The notes under the pieces were generated by a model. That model had not been told where the DNA came from. It did not search any database and saw only the letters and a list, made by a program, of their open reading frames with translations. From Reticulitermes speratus (lineage: Eukaryota > Arthropoda > Insecta > Blattodea > Rhinotermitidae), in the NCBI GenBank assembly GCA_021186555.1, contig JAJKFL010000004.1, forward strand, positions 9,166,001 to 9,230,000: a stretch of DNA of 64,000 nucleotides, read 5' to 3'. The position numbers were made by a program, and so were the translations under genes. Positions 9,920 to 20,929 of this stretch are shown here, one piece after another (position 1 is the first letter of the stretch; each line of letters starts with the position of its first letter).

Positions 9920-10521
9920 TAAGCACAAAAATATACATACATTACGACAGCATTGCTTATTTTTTTAAGAATCTGTATGTAAGATAGATAGTATGTTTAG
10001 TTACGAAAAAGGTTAACTTCAGTATGGACGAACCTGAAAGGGCCCATTCGATATATAGCTTATAGAGTGCATCGTGTGGCAAATACACTCGGGACCTGAG
10101 TGATCAAAGGCAGTAACATGTAAATATTCTGTACTTCCATGTGTAGTGTCGTGCAACCCTGAGGTCACCGGCCCGTAAAAGCGGCCATTTTATTGTAGTC
10201 AGCACTTCACCCGGCAGCTAGGGGAGGTGGAGTGATGACCTGGCATAGTAGAAAGAATGCATGTATGGCGTTTTGAGGAGGTTCGAGTAAGAACAGTTTT
10301 GGGGAGTTGGAGTTGAGATGAGCAAAGACTCGGAGGTAGGCTCTGGGTAAGACTGACGGACAGAGGTGGCTGCGAGGAGCGATAGATGCAGAGGAGAAGG
10401 CCGAGAGACATGCCTGGAGGACTGCTTGTGACGTTGCTCTGGGTGTTCGTATGTAGCGGCGGGTTACCATGGAGTGAGTAGACCATTATGTATTTAAGGA
10501 GGAGTAAAAGAGCCGAGATAG
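9920..10521. other. GC-richer unassigned region, possible LTR remnant
   Basis: The stretch from about 10142 (TGTAGTGTCGTGCAACC) to an AATAAA at 10801 looks like a long terminal repeat in composition and polyadenylation signal. I cannot find the matching LTR, primer site or pol, so the call is weak. Confidence 0.25.
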
Positions 10522-10695
10522 GGATCGCATTGAGGGAATGTAACTTTTGTACGTAGGATCGCAGTGAGGGAATGTAACTTTTGTACGTAGGATCGCAGTG
10601 AGGGAATGTAACTTTTGTACGTAGGATCGCAGTGAGGAATGTAACTTTTGTACGTAGGATCGCAGTGAGGGAATGTAACTTTTGTACGTAGGATC
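10522..10695. repeat. 34-bp tandem array, 5 units
   Basis: The unit starts GGATCGCAGTGAGGGAATG and ends TTTTGTACGTA. Starts are at 10522, 10556, 10590, 10624 and 10657 (one 33-bp unit). Confidence 0.95.
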
Positions 10696-12374
10696 CGATG
10701 CTCAGGGGAGTACCGACAAAGTTAGTAAACCTCATGTAATGGATAATTTGTTAGTTAATTAGATTTAGTTTTTGACTTATTTAATTAAGTAGTGTTTGTG
10801 AATAAATTGTAGTTTATCAGTTCACAGCTGTTTGCTTTCGTAAGACAGTATAGGTTACAGTGTAGGACCATAGCGAGCGCCTTTTTTCCTTCCTAATCCC
10901 ACGTCCCGGAGCGGGTAATAAAACCAGTAGCAAATAACTTGAAACCAGTAACAGGTAACTTATAACCAGATACAGCTAGCTTACCCACGGAGCTAGATCA
11001 CAGTAACGACAGTATCGATAGTAACAATAAGAACACGTGGGTGGTGGCAGCTCTACCTACGCTGTGCACAGATCTCATCCCGAAGACGGCTAGACAAAGA
11101 GAGAGCCGGTACGCGGGAGGGTTGTGCAGAGCGTCAAAACTATACCGGTCGGTTGAGGTGTGAGCCGGACAACTGACGGTATAGCACCATGTAACAAATT
11201 ACTATCAAGTAAAATGTAACATTTATAGAAAGGCAACATTACAGGGACATCTAGAAATTTCTTATAATTCATTATTCACCCGTGTTGAGTCCAAAACTAA
11301 TTCAAAGATGCCATCTACTTTTGTTGTTTATTTAATTACACTATCAGAACAAGATAGCGTCGATTTACAGAGTGATTGATAAACGATCGATTGGGAAGTG
11401 TTTGGAAGTGGCCGAGGCCTGCTCCCTCGAAATTTGCTTAGAGTATGCGATGGAAACCTACTTTAAAATAACCAGTGTTGCGAGAATTGTTGGAATCAGG
11501 TACCTGCGGAATATAATTGTGTAGCGTTAAAGCTAGTTCTCGTTTTGCTTTTCGACCCACCGAAAGTCGAGATGAAGCAGCCGACATATTTCCTCCCTAT
11601 TCAGACATTTCTAACATGACATGGGGATTGGTTGTCCTGCCGGACTGAAATGTTTGTGGTAACATTAAATCTGTCCAGAAAAATATTGGGATATTTCTTT
11701 AAAAAATTTCAAGAGCGATCCCTTCCATATCCTCAGAAATTTACCTAAAGTGTTTACTCAAGAGAATACAGCTGAACTTCACAGCGCCAGTAGCTTCCCT
11801 AACACTCACGACGACTCCCTATCACTGCATGACGTGTATTTTAACAAATGCTCTTCGCCATTGTTAGATGTTTCGTTTTCAACAAGCCTAAGTCAAATTT
11901 ATTCAAAGCTGTAACTACACAGAACACTAGAGACAACAACCGCCTTATCTGACACGCACAAAACACGACAGAAATTCAGTCAAATATATTTTTAACTGGA
12001 ATACATAAGTTACAGGACGTAAACAAGAGACGGTCGGTTTTCCCTAACGCAAACCTCTGCCAAGGTCAACTGCAAGCTCCACAGTCACTAACAGTAGTGT
12101 ATACATTACCCATAAATGATCAATAACTTTTCTTCCAGCCTATAACGATATTCCAAACTTAAACTAGGCATTGTATTTGTGTGTAATTAAAAGATCTTAG
12201 AGACGAAATAGGCAGTCTATACAATACAAAATCCGAAGTGGGTATTATGAAATATTTACCTCACGGAATATCTATATCAGACCCTATATAAAACTCCTGC
12301 GAGTTTGTTACAGTGGTCACTTTTCTTTTTTACCCGTAAATGTTTTTAACTAAAATGTTTTAATGTGAAGTTTT
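10696..12374. other. Long unassigned stretch
   Basis: Around 10920-11010 short phrases (ACCAGTA(A/G)CA) recur. AATAAA is at 10801. No transposon protein, SINE or tandem array is recognised to 12374. Confidence 0.3.
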
Positions 12375-12480
12375 CCCCTTAGACGCCATGAGAACATATG
12401 GGAAAGAGGAGAAATAAAATCTGACCCTGCCCGGAAATCGAAACAAGGGGCACAGCCTGTGACCCAGCCACTATCCTAGT
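12375..12480 (-). mobile_element. SINE family 2 remnant
   Basis: GACGCCATGAGAACATATGG and CCCGGAAATCGAAACAAGG correspond to the reversed body and B box of family 2, with a large central deletion. Confidence 0.4.
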
Positions 12481-12609
12481 ACTTCTTTAATTATTAAAGA
12501 ATTATGTGTTTTGTAAAGTAACACAGTTACACACATTGCCGGTAACTAAGTAATTACCTAACTCAGTACATGTGTCAGAGTCTTTCCTGAGAAGCTAACA
12601 GATCCTCAC

Positions 12610-12771
12610 TTAGTCAAGAAACTCCCCGCATTTTATGCAACCCGGAAGTTTATTACCGCATTCACAAGAGTCCGCCACCTGTCCCTATCACGAGCCAGAT
12701 CAATCCAGTCCACGCCCCTCATCCCACTTCCTGAAGATCCATTTTAATATTATCCTTTCATCTACTTCGCC
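12610..12771 (-). mobile_element. LINE A 3' fragment
   Basis: The reverse complement reads AAAGGATAATATTAAAATGG, ATCTTCAGGAAGTGGGATG, GACTGGATTGATCTGG, then GCGGGGAGTTTCTTGAC. This matches the ORF2 C-terminus and 3' tail of the LINE at 14102-14680. Confidence 0.75.
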
Positions 12772-13095
12772 GTTAACGCAATACAAAATATAACAATTCT
12801 GTTTCCTATTTACTACCGCTAACGTAACAGACAACACACAAAACATAATGTAAAATTCACTCCACATTATTGCCATTATGTTAAAACGATATGCAAGTAT
12901 TGCAGTAAGGATTTCTGGAGGCCATTCCTAATCCTCAGACCCAATATTCTTACTATTTATAAAGATGTTTGGATTTCTGAGCGTCACCTCTCATTAAAAT
13001 TTTAGGTTTTAAGTCTATATGTTGTGCTACTGAGACGACAAGTATACAGACAACAATTATTCGTAGCTAAATAAACACAATCTCTTTTTTCTTTC

Positions 13096-13327
13096 TGAGT
13101 CGCAACAGCCCAAACCGGTCCTAGACCACCTCATTGTTGGGGTTTCTACATAACACACACACATACATACGGTAGGACTCCTCTGAACGAGTAATCAGCT
13201 CGTCGCAGATGAGCTACCTACACAACAAACACACGAGACGTATATCCATGCCCTCAGCGGGATTCGAAACCTAATCGCAGTAATTGAGAGGCGACAGACC
13301 TACGCCTTAGACCGCACGGCAACCATC
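13096..13327 (-). mobile_element. SINE family 1, diverged
   Basis: TCGGTAGGACTCCTCTG-like, GCGGGATTCGAAACC and CTTAGACCGCACGGCAACC mark body, B box and A box in reverse. Several small indels are present. Confidence 0.7.
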
Positions 13328-13985
13328 GACAAATAAAACACAATCAAAATCACTTAATCCCCTTATCTTTTCCTCACAGGAAATGAAGCTTTAAAATCGG
13401 AAGTCTCGTCTTCACCCAACTTACGCACTAAGCAGTTCCCTTACAAAGGACCTCGATGTCCAGTACCCCTTTCATACAAGCATAAGCACAACAGACACCT
13501 TAAACGCAGCAAGAGTTTAATGTTCCATCTCTAGTATTTTTCATAAGCCATTTACCAACCAGCTTGTTTTTACAAACCACAGGTGAGGTGTTAATATATC
13601 AAAAGTTATAATCGATTCATCGATGGCAGGTTTGCTGCCGATGTGGGGAGCACACCAAACATTACGTTCGTATTTGATTGTTTGAAAGCTGCAGACATCG
13701 GGGTATAAATCATGTGGGCCCTTTCAAATAAACGACCCTGCCCATTATAAACAGATACTGGTATGCCTTGCGGTGTGTACAGTACCAGTCTGTCACGTAA
13801 CAGTGGCGCACTTCATTCTCTCGGTTGTCGGACTGCTTCATAATTGATCGACATAAATTATTCCATTCACGAGCGTGACTCATTAATACAGCAGCGTGAC
13901 CCTGAACTTAGGGGTGTGTAAGACCTTCAACTGTTTTGAAAGAAAGGACACACTGGCCATAATTCAACTACCCGAAGCGTGAATC
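13328..13985. other. Unassigned spacer
   Basis: No element is recognised. Confidence 0.4.
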
Positions 13986-14100
13986 TATATATATATATAT
14001 TACATGTATATATATAAATATATAAAATTTATATATTATATTATTTATAATATAATATATAATACATAATTTATATTTATATATTTATTTTTATATCTTC
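13986..14100. repeat. AT-rich simple repeat
   Basis: Nearly pure A/T with TATATA runs, immediately before a LINE fragment. Confidence 0.8.
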
Positions 14101-14101
14101 T

Positions 14102-14680
14102 GTCTTCCAGTTTGCTATCCAAAAATACAAAGATCAAGATATACAGAACTGTAATTTTGCCTGTTGTTTTGTATGGATGTGAGACTTGGTCTCTCACACT
14201 GAGGGAGGAACATAGGCTGAGGGTGTTCGAGAATAGGGTTTTGAGAAGGATATTTGGGCCTAAGAGGGACGGGGTAACAGGGGAGTGGAGAAGACTACAT
14301 AACGAGGAACTTAATGATCTGTACTTATCACCAAATATTATTCGGGTGATCAAATCGAGAAGAATGAGGTGGGCGGGGCATGTAGCACGTTTGGGTGAGG
14401 GGAGAGGTGCATACAGGGTTTTGGTGGGGAGACCTGAGGGAAGGAGACCACTTGGAAGACCGAGGCGTAGATGGGAGGATAATATTAAAATGGATCTTCA
14501 AGAAGTGGGATGGGGGCATGGACTGGATTGATATGGCTCAGGTTAGGGACAGGTGGCGGGCTGTTGTGAGTGCGGTAATGAACCTTCGGGTTCCATAAAA
14601 AGCGGGGAATTTCTTGACTATCTGACGACGTGTTAGCTTCTCAAAAAGGACTCTGCTCCATGGAGTTCGTTAGTTAGTTA
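14102..14680 (+). mobile_element. Non-LTR retrotransposon (LINE A), 5'-truncated 3' end
   Basis: An open frame from 14112 gives the C-terminal part of a LINE reverse transcriptase polyprotein: YGCETW at residues 21-26, [11 protein letters not shown] at 83-93 and [11 protein letters not shown] at 115-125. A one-base loss near 14515 shifts the frame, and the reading continues as [17 protein letters not shown] to the usual ending MNLRVP and a stop at 14598. The 3' UTR (GCGGGGAATTTCTTGAC, CTCTGCTCCATGGAGTT) ends in GTTA repeats. The catalytic RT core is absent, so the copy is dead on arrival. Confidence 0.85.
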
Positions 14681-14703
14681 TATTTATTTTTGTATATACG
14701 CTA

Positions 14704-14705
<2 letters not shown>

Positions 14706-14741
<36 letters not shown>
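14706..14741. repeat. (AT)n microsatellite
   Basis: A pure alternating TA run of about 36 bp. Confidence 0.9.
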
Positions 14742-14954
14742 CATGTATAAGTAGACTCACTTTGAAAATTACATACGAGTAAAACGTAATATATCTCTCT
14801 GTTAGAAACACCATTCGGTTACCTGACGCTGCCTAAGGAGATAATGTTTAAAACTGACAATTATAAAAAAAACACGAACAATTTGTGGGAAAAATGTTAA
14901 CCTTTTCAACGGTAAAGCAGACGACACCAAGAAAATTTAAAGGTAAAATTCACC

Positions 14955-15224
14955 CTGGAAGAGGCTATGAGGGCCCAGTGTGTAGTAAGTGTTATAGGTC
15001 TACTCTTTCTTTAGCCTTCGCACTATATGAGGTGGGTGGTTAACGCCACGCTCCGGCCGCTTTAACACGGGAAAGCAAACCAGTATGTATTGTATAGGAC
15101 GCTGGGTTGGCCCCAGAGCCGGTCTGGACGGGCGCGGGAAATATCACCCCTCACCGGGATTCGATCTTCGGACCGTCCAGCCCGTAGCGAGTCGCTATGC
15201 CGACTAAACTATTCCGGCCCACAC
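14955..15224 (-). mobile_element. SINE family 2
   Basis: In reverse it shows the head GGGATTCGATCTTCGGACC (B box) and AGCGAGTCGCTATGCCGACT (A box), with body words GAGCCGGTCTGGACGGG and TTCTTTAGCCTTCG. Confidence 0.8.
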
Positions 15225-15469
15225 CAATAAAATTTACCGTGCATTAAACGGCTAAAAGTTTGATAATTGTTTGGTTATTTAACTATGTCACATCAAATGC
15301 AGAAGACATTCGGTGCGGAATAAGGTCACAGGACTACAGATATAAAGTCGGAATGGGTATGTCGAGAGAAGTGTAGAAACACAGCGAATATTGGAGGTAC
15401 TGCATCGTCCTGCCTACGCCTAGGTTTCCAACTTGTTTCTCTTTGTGATTTCAGGCTTCCGCCGTGATG

Positions 15470-15930
15470 CTGACGAGATCTGCGCTCTTCTGGGATTTTT
15501 TTTCCAATGGCTCGACAGCCCCTTGGGGGCCTAGGCCGCCTCATTTTTCGAAGCTTCACGATCACAGTTTAGACACACCACACTCGGTAGGACTCCTCTG
15601 GACGAGAGATCAGCCCGTCGCACAGACCTCTACCTGACAACACACAACACTCACAAGAGACAGACATCCATGCCCTCGGCGGGATTCGATCCCACAATCC
15701 CAGTAAGCAAGCGGCCGTAAACCCACGCCTTAGACCGCGCGGCCACTAGTATATTACGCAGCGTTAGCTGGTAGTTATATTCCGACGTTTCAGAAAAATC
15801 TATTGGTTACATCTTCAAGGGTCAAAACGTCTAGGGCTTCTTGACCCTTGAAGATGGAACCGATGTGTTGTCCCGAAACGTAGGTAAAGGATTATCACTC
15901 GACGCTTGCGTAACATCCCAGAAGAGTGTT
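15470..15930. mobile_element. FB-A foldback interrupted by a SINE
   Basis: GAGATCTGCGCTCTTCTGGGA is cut off by SINE sequence. The element resumes at about 15752 with ATTACGCAGCGTTAGCTGG, an inverted motif pair around TCTTCAAGGGTCAAAACG, and CGTAACATCCCAGAAGAGTG. Intact copies read straight through TGGGATATTACGCAGCG, so the order of events (foldback first, SINE second) is clear. Confidence 0.75.
15495..15750 (-). mobile_element. SINE family 1, nested in FB-A
   Basis: A T run (reversed poly(A)), GGCTCGACAGCCCCTTGGGG, TCGGTAGGACTCCTCTGG, a B box GCGGGATTCGATCCC and an A box CTTAGACCGCGCGGCCACTA give a near full-length copy. The target-site duplication is too short or diverged to define. Confidence 0.85.
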
Positions 15931-16419
15931 CTTCCTGTCTTTCACATCCTCTGATAACCAAATAGATGATCTTTTCAGCTCCCTGATAGGAACTGAATTA
16001 AAGTCATTCCATTTATAGCCTAGTCACTATACTGACTGAGCTAACGCGGACTCTCGTTATGACTATTTTACCCTTCCCTGACTTCAAGCAATTTCCTGGT
16101 ACACATAAGCTTCTCGCGTGCGTCGAAAGGCCCTTCTTATAAATACGTCATGCGCTAAAAGTTTAATGTCTCAAGTAATGCAGTACGTGTGACCATTAAC
16201 ATTTAATATGCTCGCACAAGGTCCAGGTCACGGTACGTGTGACCTCTTTACTTCTGCACATCAGTGTCGTTATCTTAACACTTGGCAGTACAGTGCAGGG
16301 GCCGTCTTTTTAGCTCGCAGCATTGTTAGTATTGACAAAGCTGGTTACAACGCAATAAGACGCAGAGACACGGATGTTAATGTTAGCTGCTTTTATTCTC
16401 AGGCACTTTCATAAAATAG
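15931..16419. other. Unassigned, with a SINE 2 head relic
   Basis: CACTATACTGACTGAGCTA at 16026-16044 is the reversed A box of SINE family 2. The rest holds nothing recognised. Confidence 0.4.
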
Positions 16420-16570
16420 CGAAAAGGGTCTATTTAACTTCGTCATGTTTGTCCGTCCGTCTGTCCGCATGAAACAACTCGGTTCCCAATGGATGGATTT
16501 TCATGAAATTTGATTTGCGCAGTGCTAAGGCACCTTAAATAGCAAGTTACCTGTTCCCCAAAATACATCT
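16420..16570 (-). mobile_element. Fragment of the GCGCGTTCGC MITE
   Basis: TAGCGAAAAGGG, CTTCGTCATG, GTCCGTCCGTCTGTCCGCAT, CAACTCGG and TTTTCATGAAATTTGAT match, in reverse, the right part of the element at 32112-32622. Confidence 0.6.
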
Positions 16571-16654
16571 CTATCAGACTACACGGAGTCACATCCCAGA
16601 AGACAGCAACTGTCTGTGAGAGTCTTGAATCTCACAGGATTTCACACTGTTGAC

Positions 16655-16822
16655 ACCGTGCATCTTCGTCGTATTAAATTAAGTTATAAACCAACCGATG
16701 CACACTAAAACAACTTTTTAAGTAGCTTTATTATAAAATTGTAACAATTGTAACAATTTTATAATAAAGCTACTTAAAAAGTGGTTTTAGTGTGCATCGG
16801 TTGGTTTATAACTTAATTTAAT
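16655..16822. mobile_element. Foldback element without ribozyme core
   Basis: ACCGTGCAT at 16655 starts the shared end module, followed by AAACCAACCGATGCACACTA. The arms TAAGTAGCTTTATTATAAAA and their inverse meet at about 16740 with almost no loop. The same arms at 18184-18412 enclose a hammerhead, so this copy has lost its core. Confidence 0.75.
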
Positions 16823-16977
16823 CTCACAGGGTTGTTTTAACAACAACAACAACAACAAAAATACACAAGATAAAATACGTGATAATTCAATGTTACGATA
16901 ATTGTAAAATTTACGAGATCTTGCAAATTGTAACATATTTGTAACGCATTTCACTTGGTTTTAAGTAATGTATAATC

Positions 16978-17012
16978 ATGCCTGTAGATGGTCGTATAGA
17001 CCGAAACACTTA
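16978..17012 (+). ncRNA. Decayed hammerhead-like motif
   Basis: CUGUAGA replaces CUGANGA (A6 to U). Stem II GGUC/GACC with loop GUAUA and GAAACAC are intact. It is predicted to be inactive. Confidence 0.4.
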
Positions 17013-17119
17013 GCGTACATTGTTGAATACAATAAAATTGTTGTCTTTCACGGTAAACTCTAAATGACTATAAACTTACTTCTAACTATGAGCTTTATAA
17101 AATGTCAAAATGATTTGAA

Positions 17120-17340
17120 CTCAATTCCCAGGAGAAGCACGACATTTTTCTCTCCTCCAAAACGTTCATACCAGCTCCGAGGCCTACCCAACCTCCTATT
17201 TAATGGCTTCCTGGGGCCCTTCCCCGGTGGTAAATGGGCCCAATCGTAAAGCTGACCATTTAACTCCACCTAGTATCGAGAGTAAAAATGAGTGGCTTTA
17301 GGCCTCCAGTCGCCCATACACCTTCATGACGTACACTGTC
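17120..17340 (+). mobile_element. SINE family 2, headless variant
   Basis: TCTCTCCTCCAAAACGTTCA, CCTACCCAACCTCCTATTTAA and GGGCCCTTCCCCGGTGG follow the family 2b body to CCTTCATGACGTAC. Confidence 0.55.
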
Positions 17341-18183
17341 ACAAATTTACTTTCCTGTTTACAATTACACATAAGACGGTATTATTTCAAGGGCTTAATT
17401 TATTTAACGGTATTGTCTTTTGCTAATGTTTTATACTATCAAATGATACATTGATCGATTGATGATTGATTAACAAATAACTGTAAGAATGCGAATAGAA
17501 GCAGTGGTAGCCTCATTTACAACCACTAACAATCTTATTCGGGACAAGATTTGAACCCAGGATATCCCAAATACGAAGCAGGGGTGAAAACCGCTACGTT
17601 ACTTTAAAATTATCTGTGACGAAAATTGATAAGAACATGTAACGCTCTTGCACACAAACACACACATTTTTATCCACACATTAAATACACGTTTTCAAAA
17701 CTAAAATTCATGTAATGTAAAATCAATATACTTCTACATACATTTCAATATAAATGAGATATCACAGGGAAGGAAAAAAACACAAATATTAATAAAGTGA
17801 AATGTTCAGACCTGAATAACAGCAGCATGAGTGATTGTGGTCCGCCAGCATGGCGTCGCTGTTTCAGTTGGACCTATCACTCACTGATCCTATCAATCAT
17901 GACCTCTTTCACATCACCACCCACGTGAAAGATTTGAATTTGGCCTACACAAAACGTAACAATTGTATTCAGTGAGATGCCCACTGCAGTCCCGCCCACA
18001 GGGCTCTGTCACTGGGGCTACAGATTTATCTCTTAGCTTGAATAAACTTGTCAGCATCTATCATGTCTACTGAATGCTTACTAATACCGCAAAAATTTTC
18101 GCCAAATTCTGGCGTTTAAGACATCAGTAACTCTGCTCAAAACCTTTAAAGATTAAGTAGAAATTTTGTTTCACATTGTTGAC
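17341..18183. other. Unassigned, with a SINE 5 head at 17525-17610
   Basis: GATTTGAACCCAGGATATCC and CAAATACGAAGCAGG at 17540-17580 are a tRNA-like head on the minus strand, like the element at 1903. The remainder is AT-rich spacer. Confidence 0.4.
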
Positions 18184-18412
18184 ACCGTGCATCTTCGTCA
18201 TATTAAATTAAGTTTAAACCAACCGATGCACACTAAAACCACTCTTTAAGTAGCTTTATTATAGAATTGTTAAAATTGTAACAAGAAACCCCCTGACGAT
18301 GATCCTAGGATCGAAACACGTGTAGGGGTACAATTTTAACAATTTTATAATAAAGCTACTTAAAGAGTGGTTTTAGTGTGCATCGGTTGGTTTAAACTTA
18401 ATTTAATAGAAA
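18184..18412. mobile_element. Foldback element capped by one hammerhead motif
   Basis: ACCGTGCAT at 18184, then AAACCAACCGATGCACACTA. Left and right arms of about 90 bp (TTTAAGTAGCTTTATTATAG and inverse) enclose a single plus-strand hammerhead. The arms continue stem I of the ribozyme, so the whole element RNA could fold as one long hairpin ending in a hammerhead core. It has no coding capacity. Confidence 0.8.
18287..18332 (+). ncRNA. Hammerhead-ribozyme-like motif (type I)
   Basis: Stem I is ACCCC/GGGGU, the core CUGACGA, stem II GAUC-CUAG-GAUC, then GAAA, stem III ACAC/GUGU and UA before the cut. Beyond an asymmetric internal loop (AACAAGAA), UUAAAAUUGU pairs with ACAAUUUUAA and joins the element's arms. 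Every conserved core base is present. Confidence 0.75.
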
Positions 18413-19116
18413 TTTTGTGTTTGACATCCAGACAGTGACAATGAGTAATTCAATATCAAAACTGCTGTAAAATTTTCAGGTATAATCGTCAGATATAATG
18501 GGATTCTGATATAAAATTTTTGTTTGAATATCTACCAAATACACGAAACAATAAAATAAGGAAATACACAAATAACGTGCCTATTAAGAAAAAAAAATTA
18601 ACGTAAAGTAAGACATTCTTTTTAATATCATACCCAGTTTTATACATTCATTTATAACTTACGTACTTAAATACATCAAGATTTCTTTTTTACAGATTGT
18701 ATCCAACGAGGCTTATTTCAATATTGAAAAACTTCCCTTTCACACCAGAAGTACTGGAAAACAACTCTAATATTTTAAAATAATATAAATTTATTACAGT
18801 TTAATATTTTTAATATAAAATCATGACTTTTATCTAGTTTCTGCTTATACAACTCGAATTTTTGTAAAGTTTAGATCTCAGTTATTTGGAAAAGCATAAT
18901 TTTATTGTGTTTTATTTAAATTGTCTTTCTTCATGTATATTTAATTGTCTGATTATAGCTTTACACAAAGACCGAACATTTAGCAAGCATTAAATTGACT
19001 AATTTAGTTGTGATTGAATGTCTGTACTTCCTGTTTTGCTTTTCAAGTATCACAACGTGATGTCACTGATGAGAATGTAACAAGTATTTCACATTATATC
19101 CGCGTGCATTTTGATA
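18413..19116. other. AT-rich unassigned spacer
   Basis: No element is recognised. 18944-18990 has weak, decayed hammerhead-like words (GTCTGATTATAG, ACCGAACATTTAG). Confidence 0.3.
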
Positions 19117-19199
19117 ATAATTCACTATTTTAAAAACCAAAAAATGCACTATATAATGCAAATATAGTGCATTTGTTAGTTTTCAAAATTGTGAATTAT
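19117..19199. repeat. Short palindrome
   Basis: ATAATTCAC ... ATGCACTATAT and ATATAGTGCATTTG ... GTGAATTAT form an 83-bp inverted repeat. ACCAAAAAATGCAC resembles the ACCAAC-ATGCAC part of the foldback end module. Confidence 0.6.
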
Positions 19200-19990
19200 G
19201 TAACAAGTAATTTACTTCGCAATAATATTAAATATAATTACAAACGGCATTCCGATACAATATCACACGTCAATGAAAAATCAAGGTGAAATCTTCAGGT
19301 AAAACAATGAAATAAATCGGAAATCCTCAACAATGAAACTATTCATAACATTATATTTAGCTGTTTCATATTTTAACAATCTTAAGGTTGTATACTAAAA
19401 AGCAACATTTCTTATGTAATAATTACAAGATTCAAATCTCAATGTAACAACACATAAATTAACATGCAATTACAATTTATTTTTACGTAGTGAAATGGCC
19501 AGAAGATCACCAAAACTTGGTCGAAACATGGTGCCCTGTAATTTGACGGTCTGACAGCAATACCAGTAAATATTTGGGTCGATGGTAACTAAGTATTACT
19601 TTGTAGGTAGGAATTACTCCACTTATAACGTGTCTCGAAACACGTAGTTTTTGGGGTTTAAGACTTCTGAAGGAATAAAAGGTTGTCTGTGTTTCGACAA
19701 ACATTAAAATTGTCATCTTCAGTGCCTGTACGTGTGCTACGCAGAGCCATCTTCCTGCGCCCAATCAGGTCATCACCCTCCCCACCCCGCACCCGGCCAG
19801 GGAATAAATGTCACGGATAAACCCAAGATGTAAAATGCCTTTGTTGAAACTTCTGGAAACCTTCAGTCCTCTACGAGGTTCGGACTGGCTTCCACGCACT
19901 GAAAGCCAGTCTGGAAAGCAAACACTCTAAATCGCTAATAATTTAATTAGAAAAAAACATTAAAGAATAAAATCGGATGTGAGATTTGAG
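19200..19990. other. Unassigned, with a decayed hammerhead-like motif
   Basis: At 19685-19728 (minus) CUGAAGA, a GACAA/UUGUC stem and GAAACAC are present but no stem III or UH site follows. The rest is featureless. Confidence 0.35.
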
Positions 19991-19991
19991 G

Positions 19992-20205
19992 CAGATTCCA
20001 GTGGCCGCGCGGTCTAAGGCGTTGATCTGAGGCCGTATGCTTGCAGGGATTGCGGGTTCGAATATCGCTGGAGGCATGGCTGTCTGTCTCTTATGAGTGT
20101 TAAGTGTTATCAGGTAGAAGTCTCTGCGAAGGGCCGATACCTCGTCCAGAGGAGTCCTACCGAGTGTGGTGTGTCTGAGTGTGATCAGGTGTACCAACAA
20201 CCCTC
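19992..20205 (+). mobile_element. SINE family 1
   Basis: The A box is CAGTGGCCGCGCGGTCTAAG and the B box GGGTTCGAATATC. The body has GTTATCAGGTAGAAGTCTCT and AGAGGAGTCCTACCGAGTG. The 3' end is missing. Confidence 0.8.
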
Positions 20206-20520
20206 TACACCCACAATGAGTAGGTAGAAAAGTCAGAATAAGAAAAAAAGAAGAAGAAAGAGATTCGAGGTTAAGATGGAGGCAGGCAATGACAACAACT
20301 TCACATACATTGGTAAATTTCAAATACTGCGTGGTGTCACATTCTAGAAGATAACACTCTACATGACAGTCATGAGTACATTTCATAGAACACCCGTTTG
20401 TACCACAAGGTGTCTCAACGCAGGTAGAACAAGACATTTTTATATTATATATACCGTGCATTTCAGTAATTAATTCATTCATTCATTCCAACAAATGCAC
20501 GACACTGTTTTAGTGTTTTC

Positions 20521-20568
20521 TGTCCATACATATGTTTCGGCACTTCCTGTGCCATCATCAGGGGTGTC
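20521..20568 (-). ncRNA. Hammerhead-ribozyme-like motif
   Basis: CUGAUGA, stem II GGCAC-AGGAA-GUGCC, GAAA, stem III ACA/UGU with loop UA, then UA. Stem I is poor: the first position mismatches and only two G-C pairs follow. Activity is therefore doubtful. Confidence 0.55.
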
Positions 20569-20695
20569 GTCGAGTGTTCACAATCCTCAATGCATCCAAT
20601 TCACTTTCACAACATAAGTGATATTCAGTGATAGTGACTTACAAAAATTATATGTTTTGAAAGTTAATTGGATGCTTTGAGGATTGTGAACTCTC

Positions 20696-20748
20696 GACGA
20701 CACCTCTGATGATGGCACAGGTAGTGCCGAAACATATGTATGGACAGA
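20696..20748 (+). ncRNA. Hammerhead-ribozyme-like motif
   Basis: Mirror of the previous motif: CUGAUGA, GGCAC-AGGUA-GUGCC, GAAACAUAUGUA. One loop base differs. Stem I is equally weak. Confidence 0.55.
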
Positions 20749-20929
20749 AACACAAAAACAGTGTAGTGCATATGTTGGAATGAATGAATTAATTAAGAAC
20801 AAGTCATGTTCCTAAAAGGTCACGAAAACTTCACATATCATACAGAATTCGCACTTCGCAACTGTTTGCTACATACTGGCCTAGTCTTTGGACGTCACAC
20901 GCGTGAACCTAACTTCACTGACGCCCAGG

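Larger units (their letters stand above)
20453..20800. mobile_element. Foldback element with an inverted hammerhead pair
   Basis: ACCGTGCAT at 20453. The arms TTAATTCATTCATTCATTCC and inverse (to 20800), with CCAACAAATGCAC, enclose two facing hammerhead motifs (20521-20568 minus, 20696-20748 plus) and a 130-bp spacer whose ends (GAGGATTGTGAAC and inverse) also pair. Confidence 0.8.

Noticed and set aside
9328..9968. Long open frames on both strands (204 and 186 codons) with repeated peptide units
   Set aside because: They are produced by the 87-bp tandem repeat, whose length is divisible by three. The repeat is explained by a DNA/RNA-level unit.
10142..10985. LTR retrotransposon
   Set aside because: An AATAAA and LTR-like composition are visible, but no paired LTR, primer-binding site, gag or pol was found; kept only as a weak possibility.
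13986..14100. Origin or matrix-attachment region
   Set aside because: AT richness alone is common here; no other supporting signal.
14045..14519. Minus-strand ORFs of 102 and 63 codons
   Set aside because: They are antisense shadows of the LINE A open frame.
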